A stretch of DNA of 64,000 nucleotides from Cacajao melanocephalus (Eukaryota; Chordata; Mammalia; Primates; Pitheciidae), in contig CAUYLG010026720.1 of assembly GCA_963573385.1 (NCBI GenBank), forward strand, positions 1-64,000, in the 5' to 3' direction. Both the position numbers and the translations under genes were made by a program. Below, in pieces: positions 17,742-31,129 of this stretch. Within the stretch, counting starts at the first letter, position 1. Each line of letters opens with the position of its first letter. Under the pieces are notes generated by a model. It saw only the letters and a list, made by a program, of their open reading frames with translations, made no database searches and was not told the origin of the DNA.

Positions 17742-18430
17742 AAGGGCAGGATCCTGTCTCCCCAACAAGTTTATCTGTTGAAGTCCTAACCCCACTGCCT
17801 TCGCATGTGACTGTAACTAGAGTCAGGGCCTTTACTTAGTAATTTAATTATATTTTCTGAGACAGGATCTCGCTCTGTTGCCTGGGCTGGAGTGCAGTGG
17901 CGACATCATAGCTCACTGCAGCCTCAACCTCCCTGGGCTCAGGTGATCCTCCCACCTCAGCCTCCCAGGTGGCTGGGACTACAGGAGTGTGCCACTACAT
18001 CCAGCTAATTTAAAAAAAATTTTTTTTGTAGAGACTGGGTCTCCCTCTGTTGCCCAGGCTGGTCTTGAACTTGTGGGTTCCAGCAATCCTCCCACCTTAG
18101 CCTCCCAAAGTGCTAGGATCACTACGGGCGTGAGCCACGGTGCCTGGCAGGGACAGGGTCTTTAAAGAGGTAATTAAGTGAAAGTGACATCATTAGGGTG
18201 ACCCTAATCTAATCTGACTGGTGTCTTTATAGGAGGAAGAAATTAGGACGCAGACACCCAGAGGGAAGACGTGAGGTCACAGGGAGAACTTTACCATCCG
18301 AATGCCAGGGAGAGAGGCCTTGGAGAAATCACCCTGCTGGCACCTCCACATTGGACTTCTAGCCCAGAATTGTCCAATAGCCAGAATTATTGGACTTCTA
18401 GCCCATAACTTCGTTATGGCAGCCCTCGGG
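17742..18430 (+). mobile_element. Old LTR-like interspersed repeat split by an Alu
   Basis: Left half has tgttgaagtcctaacccc and atgtgactgtaac; right half has gggtctttaaagaggtaatt, ctggtgtctttataggagg, gaggtcacagggagaac and ttatggcagccct. These are consecutive blocks of one common mammalian repeat; I do not name the family with confidence. Confidence 0.75.
17846..18148 (-). mobile_element. Alu, full length, inside the old repeat
   Basis: Gagacaggatctcgctctgt to gagccacggtgcctggc. Confidence 0.95.
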
Positions 18431-18500
18431 AACAAATACACTCCCAATACATGAATTTGGAGCCATGAATGTAGCAGCTCCTAGGCGCTGATACCACTGA

Positions 18501-18640
18501 AAATACCAGACATCCAATTAAATTTGAATTTCAGATCAACAATGAATAATTTTTTAGCATACACTGCATGGGACATACTTATTATACTAAAACAATTCAT
18601 TGTTGATCTGAAATTCACATTTAACTGGGCGTCCTGGATT
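18501..18640. repeat. Palindromic (hairpin-forming) element
   Basis: Left arm 18,511-18,560 and right arm 18,584-18,632 are reverse complements over about 45-50 bases (shared core gaatttcagatcaacaatga) around a short loop. It resembles a non-autonomous DNA-transposon palindrome; the family is not assigned. Confidence 0.8.
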
Positions 18641-18654
18641 TGCGTTTGCTAGAT

Positions 18655-19428
18655 CTAGCCACCTGGCCTGAGGTCTAAGGTTGTGACTCCCACGTGACAG
18701 AGGTTCAAGGACACAGAGACCAGCCTGGGAGCCGAGAAGTGGGTGAGCGCCTGAGGCTGCTTCCTAGGCCCGAGCTGCCTTCCCCAAAGGGTTCCCATCT
18801 CCAGAACAAACATATTTATTGGGCTTGATGGCAAACAGATTATGCTTGTCCCAGGAAGGGCAGCACCAAAGAGAAAACCTTGAAGTCCGGGAAATAATGA
18901 TGAGGGAGTTAAATTAAAGTGCATAAAACCCTCCTGAGAGATAACGTCAGGGTGAGTTACAGGCCCGATAAGGGACTGGGGGCTTGCAGAGGGGGCTCAG
19001 AAAGGTCGCCCAGCGGCGCACAGAGGACCAGGAATCATAAATATGAGGCAAGGTGCCCAGCCGGGGTAGCCAGGGTGAAAATATTGGGGTCATTCCAAAA
19101 ACAATTATCCTGCTTGGTTTGCTCTTCAGGTCTTGTAAATCTTTCACCTTTTATAAAAGATTTCTGGAGAGGGAAGCACTCTGGAAGCCTTAACTGATTT
19201 CTGTGGTTCTGCTAAAGGAAAACAAAAAGACAAAGAGGAAAATGAAATTACCCAGCATTCTCAGGGGCACAGGGCTGGGCTGACTGGTTTTCTCTTATTC
19301 TTTGGGAAGATTTGGCTGTCCTGGGTTTTGAGTCCCCCCAGTTTTAGTATTGACACCGTTTAACAATTCATTTGTTCTGTTCTGAGTCCAGTTTCACTGC
19401 CCAGGGGGGCCCTGTTCTGTGGGGCCAA
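18655..19428. other. Unique stretch, AT-rich, possible conserved element
   Basis: No gene or repeat recognised. 18,800-19,200 has tracts such as aattaaagtgcataaaaccc and ccaaaaacaattatcctgct that look like constrained non-coding DNA; this needs alignment to confirm. Confidence 0.4.
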
Positions 19429-19608
19429 CTTGGCAGCCATTTTGACTGGAGGCAGCCATCTTGGCAGAGGCAGTGCTTGTTCTGACTGAACTGCAGCCAC
19501 CTTGACCGAGGGGCGTTCCTGGTGGCCACCAGGTACCCAGGTGCTTTTTCTGACTGAAGTGTAGCCACCTTGACTGAGGGGGTTCATGGTGGCTGACATG
19601 TACCCAGG
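19429..19608. repeat. Imperfect 67-68-bp tandem repeat with YY1-like cores
   Basis: Two units at 19,474-19,541 and 19,542-19,608 share ctgactgaa, agccaccttgac and tacccagg blocks. Two shorter related segments precede them, so the core gcagccatcttgg or its variants appears four times (19,432; 19,452; 19,493; 19,561). Confidence 0.8.
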
Positions 19609-19661
19609 CAGGGCTCCTGAAGCTGGAGAATGGGTCTAGGCTGCGCCTGGCCTTGAACTCA

Positions 19662-20660
<999 letters not shown>

Positions 20661-20673
20661 CCCGCAGGAACAC

Positions 20674-20850
20674 CCACCCATTCATTCATTCTTTCATTCA
20701 TTCATTCACCCATCCATCCATCCATCCACCCATCCATTCATCCATTTATTAATTCATGTATTCATTCAACAAACATTATTTTGTGCCAGGCCTGCTCTGG
20801 GTTCTGGGGATACGGTAAGTGGGGAACAAGTCAGACTTGAGTCTGCCCCA
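20674..20850. repeat. (CATT/CCAT)n microsatellite with attached old repeat
   Basis: Tandem attc and atcc units at about 20,682-20,770, then attcaacaaacattattttg, gtgccaggcctgctctgg and ggggatacggtaag, an ancient repeat 3' end. Confidence 0.8.
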
Positions 20851-22485
20851 GCCAGAGCTCCTATCCTGGGACTGGAAGCAGATTGGAGCCAGGGAGGCCC
20901 AGGAGGAGGCCACTGCTATGTGGTCCAGGAGGGTGATGGTGGCACCCGGATGGAGGCAGGGGTGGCCCTGGGATCCCATGGAAGTGTAAGGGGGTGACTC
21001 AGACTCAGCAAAGTGAAGGGATTGGCCAAGGTCACACAGTTAACAGGCGGTGGCACCGGTGTGCCTGACTCCAGAGACCTCGCTGTCAGCCTGAAGCTGC
21101 CGCAGCTCTCCGAAACAGCATCGCCCATGCTGAGTTCGGCGCTATCCCAGCTCTAAACATGTATGCACTCGCCTCAGCCACAAGCATGCCTAGGGAAGCT
21201 GCATGTCACCCCTTTCTTAGAACACAGCATACAGTGGCCCGTTGAAGGCTCTGAGGGACCCCTGCAGGAGTGAAACCTGCCATGTTCAATGTGGGGTTCC
21301 CAGACCCCTGTGGCCATGGAACCCTTTTGGGGACCAGGACACTTTTTAACATACATTCTATTCATTGGACATTTGTTGAGCATGTGCTACATGCCAGGGA
21401 CTGAGGAGCAGAGCAGGCTTGGTCCCTGTCCTCCGGGAGCGATGGCCCCCATGAGGCTCCTTCCCTGGGCCACACCCTAAGAGAGGGCCTCAGGTCAGGA
21501 AGGCTGCCTGTCCCCTCTGCTGTCCCTCTCCACTGGGAGTCAGCGCTCAGAGGTGGGGCCGAGGCAGCCACTGGGGGTGGCCCTGGGAAGCCTGGTAGTC
21601 TTCAGTCGGGCGGCCAGGCGTGTCCTTACCACCAGTGTGACAAGAAGGAGACAGAGAAGGAGAGGTGACACCAACCCAGTCCTCAGGGAAAGGGTATGTG
21701 GCTTGGCTTTTGGCCCCAGCTGGCTGGATCCTGTGTTGAGGGCTGAGCTTGTTAGGGGACCCCCTCTGCCGGCATCCCCCGCCATGCATTTCCACTCCTA
21801 TGTCAGAGTGCCTTGACTAAGATGATGACTTCAGGGGGGTCAAAGCCACCGAGCTTGGCAGCCTCTTGCCCAGACACTCTAGAAACCAGCCAAGCCAGCC
21901 CAGGCAGGCTTCCTGGAGAAGGAGGTCCTGGAGTCAGGCCAGAGGGAACAGCCCAGCTTGGGCACCTGCGGGGAGGCTGCAGATAGTAATGGTGACAACC
22001 AAGAGCTTGGGGAGGGGCCAGAGAGGCCAGTTCCAATATTAGCCCCAGGCTTGACAGCTGGGAACCTCGGGAAAACAACACGACTCCTGCAGGCCTCCAT
22101 GTCCTCATCTGTAAAATGGGATAATGACGGACCTGGAGGTGGCCCTTGAGGCCCTCACCCAGGGTGGCTCATGGAAAGATTCTGCCACTGGCAGCATGGG
22201 CCAGGGAGAGAAAACAGAGGGCTGCTCACATCTGCCTTCCCCTCTGCAGAGTGAGACTCGGGAAAATACTCCTTGACCTGAAAAAGCCCGAACCGGACGC
22301 TCCTGTGGGTCCGTCACGGACACGACTTTGCAAATCAGATGTGACAGGGAAATGTGTGCCGAGATGGTGGCCAGCTGCTGGGCTGCGGGGGAGGGGCTGC
22401 TCAGGGACCCACACGGCCTCCTCCGAGAACAGACGCCTCTGCCGGGCCATGTGGAGCGCAGGTGTGCGGGGCCAGCAGCTCTCGG

Positions 22486-22490
<5 letters not shown>
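20851..22490. other. Non-coding stretch with old repeats
   Basis: MIR-like pieces at 20,985-21,060 (minus) and 22,020-22,130 (plus; catctgtaaaatgggataat). An old repeat at 21,350-21,450 has acatttgttgagcatgtgct. The remainder (21,450-22,010 and 22,140-22,480) is unrecognised; no gene. Confidence 0.5.
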
Positions 22491-22492
<2 letters not shown>

Positions 22493-22528
<36 letters not shown>

Positions 22529-22664
22529 CAGGTGCATGCACTCAAACTCACACGTGCATGTACAGACATGCAGAAATTCACAGACACATACACTCATACA
22601 TGGTTCCATGCACACACATGCTCACAGAGACGCACACAGACACACCCACACACGGACACACTGG
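22493..22664. repeat. (CA)n microsatellite with degenerate extension
   Basis: A pure CA run at 22,494-22,524 followed by looser cacatgc/cagacac sequence. Confidence 0.9.
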
Positions 22665-24556
22665 GAGGGAGTGTTTGGGATTGGAGCCCAGCCAGGCCCG
22701 GGTCCATGAATGCCCCTTCCTTCCTTCACCCTTCAGGTCTTGCCATAGTGGAGTGATGCTAGGAGCCACTGCTTTTGGGGGATTTTGAAAAAATAATTTT
22801 AAAAAAGTATTTGCACTGTGATTGGCACCTAGGAACGACTGAAGAGGCCCACCCCCTCCGGCTGTCCCCTGCCTCTTTCCCCCACTCCAGGGTGGTGGCT
22901 GACATCCCTGACCATGGAAGGCGGGCGCATGGGTGGCGGGCTGGCCTGGGCATCTGGGAGGGGTGGCAGTGTCTGTCTGCCAGGAGCTCGTTCTGTGATA
23001 GCCCAGGAATCTGTGTCAAGTCACAGAGGGCCCCTCACAGCCTCTGGGCAGGGACACACACAAGTCCCTCCCCACAAGCCCAGAGACCTCCTTCTCCGAT
23101 GGGAGAAACCAGCAATGTGAGAGGAGCCTGAGCGCTCCTCTTTCTGTGGTGAGTGGAGGAGCGCCCAAAGCCCCTATTTCTGTGGTGAGTGGGGGACTCA
23201 CCCGGTTCCCATGGTGGGACCCTTTGGCTGGGGTCTTCATGCAGATTGACCTCTCAGCCCCTGCTTCCAGGGCACCCAAGCCTGGACTCACCCCATCATG
23301 CCACTCCCTAAGAATGGGCTGCACTTGAGCCCAATGCCTCCCCCTGGCAAATTCCTCTTGGGGCTCCTTGTCTCGGAATCTGTTCTCCCGAGGTGTCCTC
23401 CACTGTCACCCTCCACTGGAATCCATCAGGGCTGGGGCAGCTTCTCCCCAGGTGTGTTCTCAGGCCCGGGCTGCAAATAGGATGGGGTAGGGGGCAGGAC
23501 ATGCCCACCTCCACTCCCCCGCTGCCTGCTGCAGACATCTGGTCACCTGAGCTCTAGAGGATGGGTCAAAGCCCCCAGACCATGAGTTTCCCAGGGAAGG
23601 CTCTGAGTCGGGTCCTTTCTGTACCTCCAGGGCCCTCTTGAGGCCTGGCGCTGGGCTGGCATCAGGGGACACGTGGTGTTGAAGTTTCGCTGAGTGCTTA
23701 CGTTCCTCCTGGGTGGGGAACCCACCTCCCATCAGGAAGGTGGGAGCCACACGGCCGACTGCCCCTCTGAGCCTGAATTAGGAGGGACTCCTTGGGCTTC
23801 CTTTGGGCAGGCCTGGGAAGGGTCCCCGCCTGGTCCCCCAGCATCCCTCACAGACGCAGCTCCCTCCACCAGTGCCTTCCCCTGCAAGGATGCAGACGCT
23901 CTTTATAAATCTCAATTAACAAGCCTGCTGCAGTCGCAGACACTGGTTGGAGCCCAAACTGTGGCTCACGTCTGTGGATCAATGCAGCTCGCCCCGCTCT
24001 GAAAGTGATGAGAAGGCAGAGCCGCCGTCTCACCAGAGCCTTTGTCTTCACACTGTACATTTCTTGTTCTGGTTGGTGGCTGCAGACCCCTGGCTCCTGC
24101 TGTGCCAGACCCTCCCTGGGTAGGACCTCAGTGGGTCCTCCCAGCAGCCCGGCGAGGGAGGTTTTCTTATTTCTTCCCCCATTTCACCGATGGGTCCTCA
24201 GAGAGATCAAGAGATTCACCCAAAGACCCTGGCATGGGGACTCATGGTGCAGCTCAGACCAGGCTGGGGGGCTGTGTGCCCTGAGCCTCCTGAGCCCAGG
24301 GGGCCATGAATTTCCCAGCCTCATTTCCCCTAAAGGCAGCTGTGAGTACCCCTCCCCGCCACTTCAGGGCCTTCCCCTGGCTGTCCTTGGCCTAGTCCCA
24401 GGAGGAGGGTCTGGACTGACAGCAGGAACAGCAGGCTGCACCTCCTGGGCCAAGCCTGGGGCCTTGCACACACCCTGTGGGGGTCCCTGCATTGCCAGGT
24501 GATTGATATCTCCTAGGAGCTGGGGTGGGGTGCAGAACAGTCAAAACAAAACAAAA
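22665..24556. other. Non-coding stretch
   Basis: No gene supported. A MIR-like piece lies at 24,100-24,250 (minus; catttcaccgatgggtcctc). The tandem phrase tttctgtggtgagtgg occurs at 23,141 and 23,178. Other parts are unrecognised. Confidence 0.5.
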
Positions 24557-24840
24557 ATGATGGTGCGCTAGCACTTCGGAGGCCGAGACAGGAGGCTCAC
24601 TTGAGCTCAGGAGTTTGAGACCAGCCTGGGCAACATGGCAAGATCCTTGTCTCTACAAAAATAAAATGACAAAATTAGCCCAGTGCTGGCATGTGCCGGT
24701 GGTCCCAGATACTAGGAGGGTTGAGGTGGGAAGATTGCTTGAGCCTGGGAGGTCAAGGCTGTAGTGAGCTGTGATCGTGTCACCGCACTCCAGCCTGGGT
24801 GACAGAGTGAGACCCTGTCTCCCCCTCAAAAAGTAAAAAG
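24557..24840 (+). mobile_element. Alu, 5'-truncated
   Basis: Begins near gctagcacttcggaggccga and ends ctcaaaaagtaaaaag. Confidence 0.93.
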
Positions 24841-24841
24841 A

Positions 24842-25133
24842 GGCCGGGCACAGTGGCTCACGCCTGTAATCCCAGCACTTTGGGAGGCCAAGGCAGGCAG
24901 ATCACGACGTCAAGAGATTGAGACCATCCTGGCCAACGTGGTGAAACCCCATCTCTACTAAAAATACAAACATTAGGGCGTGATGGCGCGCGCCTGGGGT
25001 CCCAGCTACTCTGGAGGCTGAGGCAGGAGAATTGCTTGAACCCAGAAGGTAGAGGTTGCAGCCAAGTCACCACTGCACTCCAGTCTGGCGACAGAGAGAG
25101 ACTGTCTCAAAATAATAACAATAAAAACAAAAT
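24842..25133 (+). mobile_element. Alu, full length
   Basis: Ggccgggcacagtggctcac to a tail with aataataacaataaaaac; it sits directly behind the previous Alu. Confidence 0.95.
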
Positions 25134-27329
25134 GTGGTTCAGGACCTAGCGGAGGCTGCTATGCCCCAGATGCACAGACAGGGTGACATTCTAGCCGTCA
25201 TGAATATGTCAGCTTTGTAAGTGGCATGACAAGCTTGTCCTTGAACCCACTTAGACAAGTAACAGCCCTGGCTTAACTCGTGTGACACAGTGTTTATGGG
25301 CAGGCGCCATCCTGGTAGCCGGTGGGGAACTTTACCTCCTCCCCTCAGGGAACCTGCCTTGCCAGAGTGGGGTCGGGGCTCTCAGGCGAGGTGGAGGCTG
25401 GGGCGCCTTGGTCCCTGAGTCAGCTGCTGTGCAGGTGGGTTGGTGTTGGGGCAGGACCTGGGCCTGCCCACGCTCCTGTGGCCTGGGGCCCCCTCTGCTC
25501 TCAGTCCTGCCAGGACCCCTCCCTGCCTCTCTGCTAGCCCTAGCACTCACATGTCACCAGCTGGCCCTCAGCAAGGCCAGCCAATTCACCCTGGAAGTCA
25601 CCTCCTCTGTGGAGCCAATAACCTCTTTTCCTGTGTATTCACCCAAAACACCTGAGCAGGAACTCTAACCTTGTCTGCATTGTGGGCAAGGAAACAGGCA
25701 CAGATAAGCACGACAAGGTCACCTGCTGGCAAGTGGCAGTGCCAGGATCTGAGCCCAGGCTGTGCAACTGCAGAGCCCTTGGCCCTGGCCCCTCGGCCAT
25801 CCCGGTGTCTCCCAGCCTGGGCTGTGCTGCAGACCCTCAGGTCTCCCATGGACGCCACAATCACAGCCACGCTTCCCAGCAGAGAAGCCAAGACGTTTGA
25901 CATCTCCCCAGGATTCCAGCGTTTGTCCAGAAGAGTAACTCTCAAGATGAGGCGGGCATGGAGGTGTAGGGTAACCCTGCTTCTAGAACTTTCCCTCCTA
26001 ATTTCCAGCCTCCTCCAGCCCTTTTCTGCAGTGCACACCAGCTAAGCCCTTAAAATAGTCAAGGGCTTGAAGAACGCTAAAAATTTAATGTATGTTAAAA
26101 GGGTATTAAATTCCAAACTAAAATTTACATGGAAATATGACATTAAAATATTTTTAGCTTTCAGGAAGCTGGGGGCTGGAATGCTATAATATAGACAAAT
26201 TTTATCATTTTAGAAAGAATTAGCCTCAGTATTTCTTACATTCATGGAGTTAATGCATAAAGATGTGCATCCAGCCTGGGGCTACTGTGTGGAGGCTGGA
26301 AGGGGTAGGGAAGGGAGAGCTGGCATGGGGTCTTGGCGGGAGGGTGCAGGCCTCACTGGGCCCCACAGCTTCCCTGGAGGGCCGGGGCTGCCCCAAGGCC
26401 TGACGTCCTGCCACGGCCAGTGCGCATGCGGTGAGGGCCTGGGAGTCCCTCATGCGTGCCAGGACCGTGTACCTTATCTCATTTACTTCCCACCCCACTC
26501 CCTGGAGGCGGGATTCTCTCCCAGTTGCACAGATGAGAAAATGGCTCAGAGAGGTTGAGTCATGGGTCTGGGGTCACACAGGACGGAGGTGGATTTTCAT
26601 CAGTCTTAGTGCTGCTTGAACAGCCACTGCCTATCTCCTGGGAGTCTGGGGGATCCGGCTCCCAAGAGGCGGACAGGTAGGGAGCAGCACAGAGCAGACA
26701 GTGAGAGGCTCTGGGGTGAGACCCTGGGCTCCTCCACCTGCCAGCTGCGAGCACATGACCCAGAAGGTGACGAGCCCATCTGCAAAGCCCTCAAATGCTG
26801 AGGTCACGGGCCAGGGAGGCCCTGGGACTTGGTGGTCACAGCAGGGGTACTGATTGAGTGAGTGCCCCAAGGAGTTTCCAGTGAGAGGAGCCTCTTCCTA
26901 TCTCCACTTTACAGACAGGGAATGCTAAGTGGAAGGGGTAGGGAGGGGAGAGCTGGCAGTGGGGGCCTTGGGAGGAGGGTGCAGGGAAACTGAGGCTCAG
27001 AGAGATTAAAGACAGTATCCCCAACACCAGGCAGGCTAGCCAGGGGCAGGGCCAGGATTCCGACCCCAGGCTCTGTGGCTTCAGGCCATCGCTGTGTCCT
27101 GGTGGCCTCTGGAGCCCCCGGACCTCCTGGGTAGTGGCCGCCAAGAGGCCCAGTGGGCAGCCCTTCCCAGCCCAGCTGCAGGCACCAACGTCAGTGCAGG
27201 AGAGGGGCTCAGGCAGCTGGCTCCAGCCCCAGGAGAGATCCAGCCAGGGCAGGGGGGCCAGCGCGGGCGGAAATGACCACTCGTTGCCTGGTGGACACCC
27301 CCTGGACGCCGCACCTCCGGGAGGTCACT
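25134..27329. other. Non-coding stretch with several MIR pieces
   Basis: MIR-like pieces at 25,675-25,780, 26,440-26,580 and 26,895-27,070 (all minus orientation). A 50-52-bp block at 26,301-26,350 is repeated at 26,934-26,985 inside the last MIR. 25,140-25,660 and 25,790-26,240 hold nothing recognised. Confidence 0.55.
26895..27070 (-). repeat. MIR SINE with an inserted duplicated block
   Basis: The MIR text ctccactttacagacaggga breaks at about 26,921 and resumes at about 26,983 with gaaactgaggctcagagaga. The gap is filled mainly by a copy of 26,301-26,350. Confidence 0.7.
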
Positions 27330-27640
27330 TATTGGCAGTTAAAAATCTACTGTGACTTGTCAGGAAAATGAATAAATGGGCACATTATTTTTTCATTCCA
27401 GACCTCAGCATCTGTTTGTCTAATCAGGAAGGAGAGTGGGGAAGTCTGCCAGGGCTGCCACGCACGTTTATGCAAGTTTTCCTCTGTCAGAGGAGTTTAA
27501 ATGGGTAATGAACAGGCAGCGGTGATTTGAAATATAATCCCATTATGCTGACGAGATTACTGGGCTTCGAGACTTCACAAATCACTCTTAGGGCTTTTAT
27601 CGAGAACACCGAACACTGAACACCGCCCTGTTGGGATTTT
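27330..27640. promoter_or_regulatory. Candidate conserved non-coding element
   Basis: Unique AT-rich sequence with homeodomain-type cores such as ataatcccattatg at 27,534-27,547 and tttatgcaagtt. It contrasts with the GC-rich, MIR-strewn flanks. No open frame of interest. The call rests on texture alone. Confidence 0.3.
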
Positions 27641-29024
<1,384 letters not shown>

Positions 29025-30936
29025 TCACGACCCATCTTATCACTGGTGTCTTGAAGCTTCAGGAGGGGAAGGGGCTTGTTCAAGTCAGAGGGTGTGCAGA
29101 GTGTCCATGAAGAAGCTAGGAAGGGCCCTCTCCAGCAGGCAGGTAAGGGTCCTACGTGAGCATCCCCAGCCCCCTCCAGCCGCTGCGCCTCGCACCTCAG
29201 GCCTTTGCCCACTGCCCTCTCCTGCCTCCCTGGCACCTCCCAGGGCACATGCCTGCAGTTCACAGTGGTGTGGCTAGAGGGCCCCTCGCCCCTACCTCTT
29301 GGCCTGTCTTGATGACTGGGTTTGGTCTTCGCTCGCCTCTACCCCGACATTCTGCAGTCCCTGATCTGGGGAAGTTGGAGCCCTAAGAAGCAGCTGGCAG
29401 GTGTTGAGGGACATGTAGGGGGTGGGGACCACCTCCCAGTCTTTTAATCCATGCAGAGGAGGCAGAGAGACGTCCCTGTGGTCCCAACACATCTGAGGGG
29501 CATCTGGGGCGTGGAGCACTCTGGTCCTGGGGGCCCGGATAGGAAGTGTCTGGAGGCAGCTGCCGGCTCAGAGCCAGGGACAGGCATGTCCCATGCAGAG
29601 GCCGGCGAGGCAGTGCTATAGGTTGGGCCTGGGCCTCAGAGCTGGGGGCGAGTATGGCCCAAAGCAGGCAGGGCCTACTAAGGATGATCACACTGGCCAA
29701 CAAAGGACAGCGCTGAGCTGAGCAGCGGTGAGCGCCCCACTGCCAGAGGTATAGCACAGGAAGAGGCTGATGACTCTGGGCTGGAAGTGTCCCTCCACTC
29801 CAAGGGAGGAGGCTGGGCTGCACAAGCTCACAGCGTTCTCAGCTCTTAGGACCCTCCCTCAGAAGCAGAGAAGCTCTGGCAAAGTTCGGCGAACGGAAAC
29901 CACTGGGATAAGGTTGGGCTCCCACGATTCTGAGACACTTAGGACACACTTAGAGGGGACTGCGGGGACCTCTAATCCAGCAGCTTATTTTCAGGTCAGG
30001 AAACTGAGGGCCCAAGTGGCAGCTTGAGCCACCCGGCTGCCACCTGTGGAGGGCAGAGCCCACTGGTTAAGGCAGGGCTACCGTGTCTGCCAGGCATTCA
30101 TAGAGAGTCCAGGGCTGGTGCGGTGGCCCTCCCAGTTCCCGTGTCCTGACCCTGAAATGGAGGTGGTGATGGGACCTGCCACAGGCTGCCGTGCGGGTTT
30201 TGTTACTACATGTTTATAGAGGTTGGTGCACAGTGGGCCCTTGCAAGAGGAGGGTGGCTCCTAGGGGCCAGCAGAGGCCAGGGCTCCTGGGACCCACTGC
30301 CCAGGCCTGCCAGGCAGTCCAAACCTTACAAGTCCTCCACTGAGTTCAGAGGCCCAGTCGAGAATGATCATCAACTCTGTGACTTTTCACACTGCCTTGG
30401 GCAGGGGCTGCACCAGGGCCAGGCCAGGAGACCTGAGGGAAAGCAGAAGTGGGGCCCATCAGTAACCTCAGTTACCTCGGGCATGCCGAGCTCCTCCTGC
30501 CTTGCCCAGCCTGTCCCGGGGAGGGTGTGAGATGCATGTGTCCTAGAGCTCATGGTCCTGTCTTTAGAGACCTAGGGATGGGGTTAGGGAGAGGGGCTGA
30601 GGGAAAGTTGAATGCGGAGTTTAATCCAAGCTGGCCCTGAGCGGTGGCCGCGGTGTTCCTTAACCCGGACCTACATGTTTTATGTAAACTGAAAGTGCTG
30701 CATTTCACAGTCAGAGAAGGGAGTTGAATTTGTAGCTGAAGGAGGTGATGGTTTTGGTGTCACCCCTGAGGGAAGAGGGCCAGCCTGTTGTGCTTAGCAC
30801 CAAAGAGGCCCTGGTGCATTTCAGAGATGTTGTTTCCTCGTCAACTGCCAGCTAATGCCACCAGCCAGGAGGCTGACGGCAGAGTCCTGTTTTTCAGCAT
30901 GACATGCTCCAGACTTCAGGAACTCAACGCAATATG
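29025..30936. other. Non-coding stretch
   Basis: An L2-like piece at 29,180-29,300 and a MIR-like piece at 29,965-30,050. The rest shows no gene; 30,650-30,930 is unique and could be constrained. Confidence 0.5.
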
Positions 30937-31129
30937 CACACACTACTAGGTCTCTGCTCTTAACTTGTATTAAGACACTACTCTCGCAGCAAATGCACTC
31001 ATTTAAACAAATGGCATAGTTAAAGCTATCGACTAAGACCTCAACACTTCTTCTGAGAAATCAAACCATAGCTTTTCCAATCTGCCTGTTCAATATGAGA
31101 ACAGATTTTAAAGAGAATAACATATCAAT
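30937..31129. repeat. Local duplication, copy 1
   Basis: About 193 bases aligned to copy 2 at a constant offset of 1,060, with roughly 20 differences and almost no gaps by eye. Shared blocks include ctcatttaaacaaatggcat and cttttccaatctgcctgttc. No known repeat family is recognised. Confidence 0.9.

Noticed and set aside
25598..26038. 146-residue minus-strand frame considered as a pseudogene
   Set aside because: It overlaps a MIR, has no recognisable homologue and no conserved motif.
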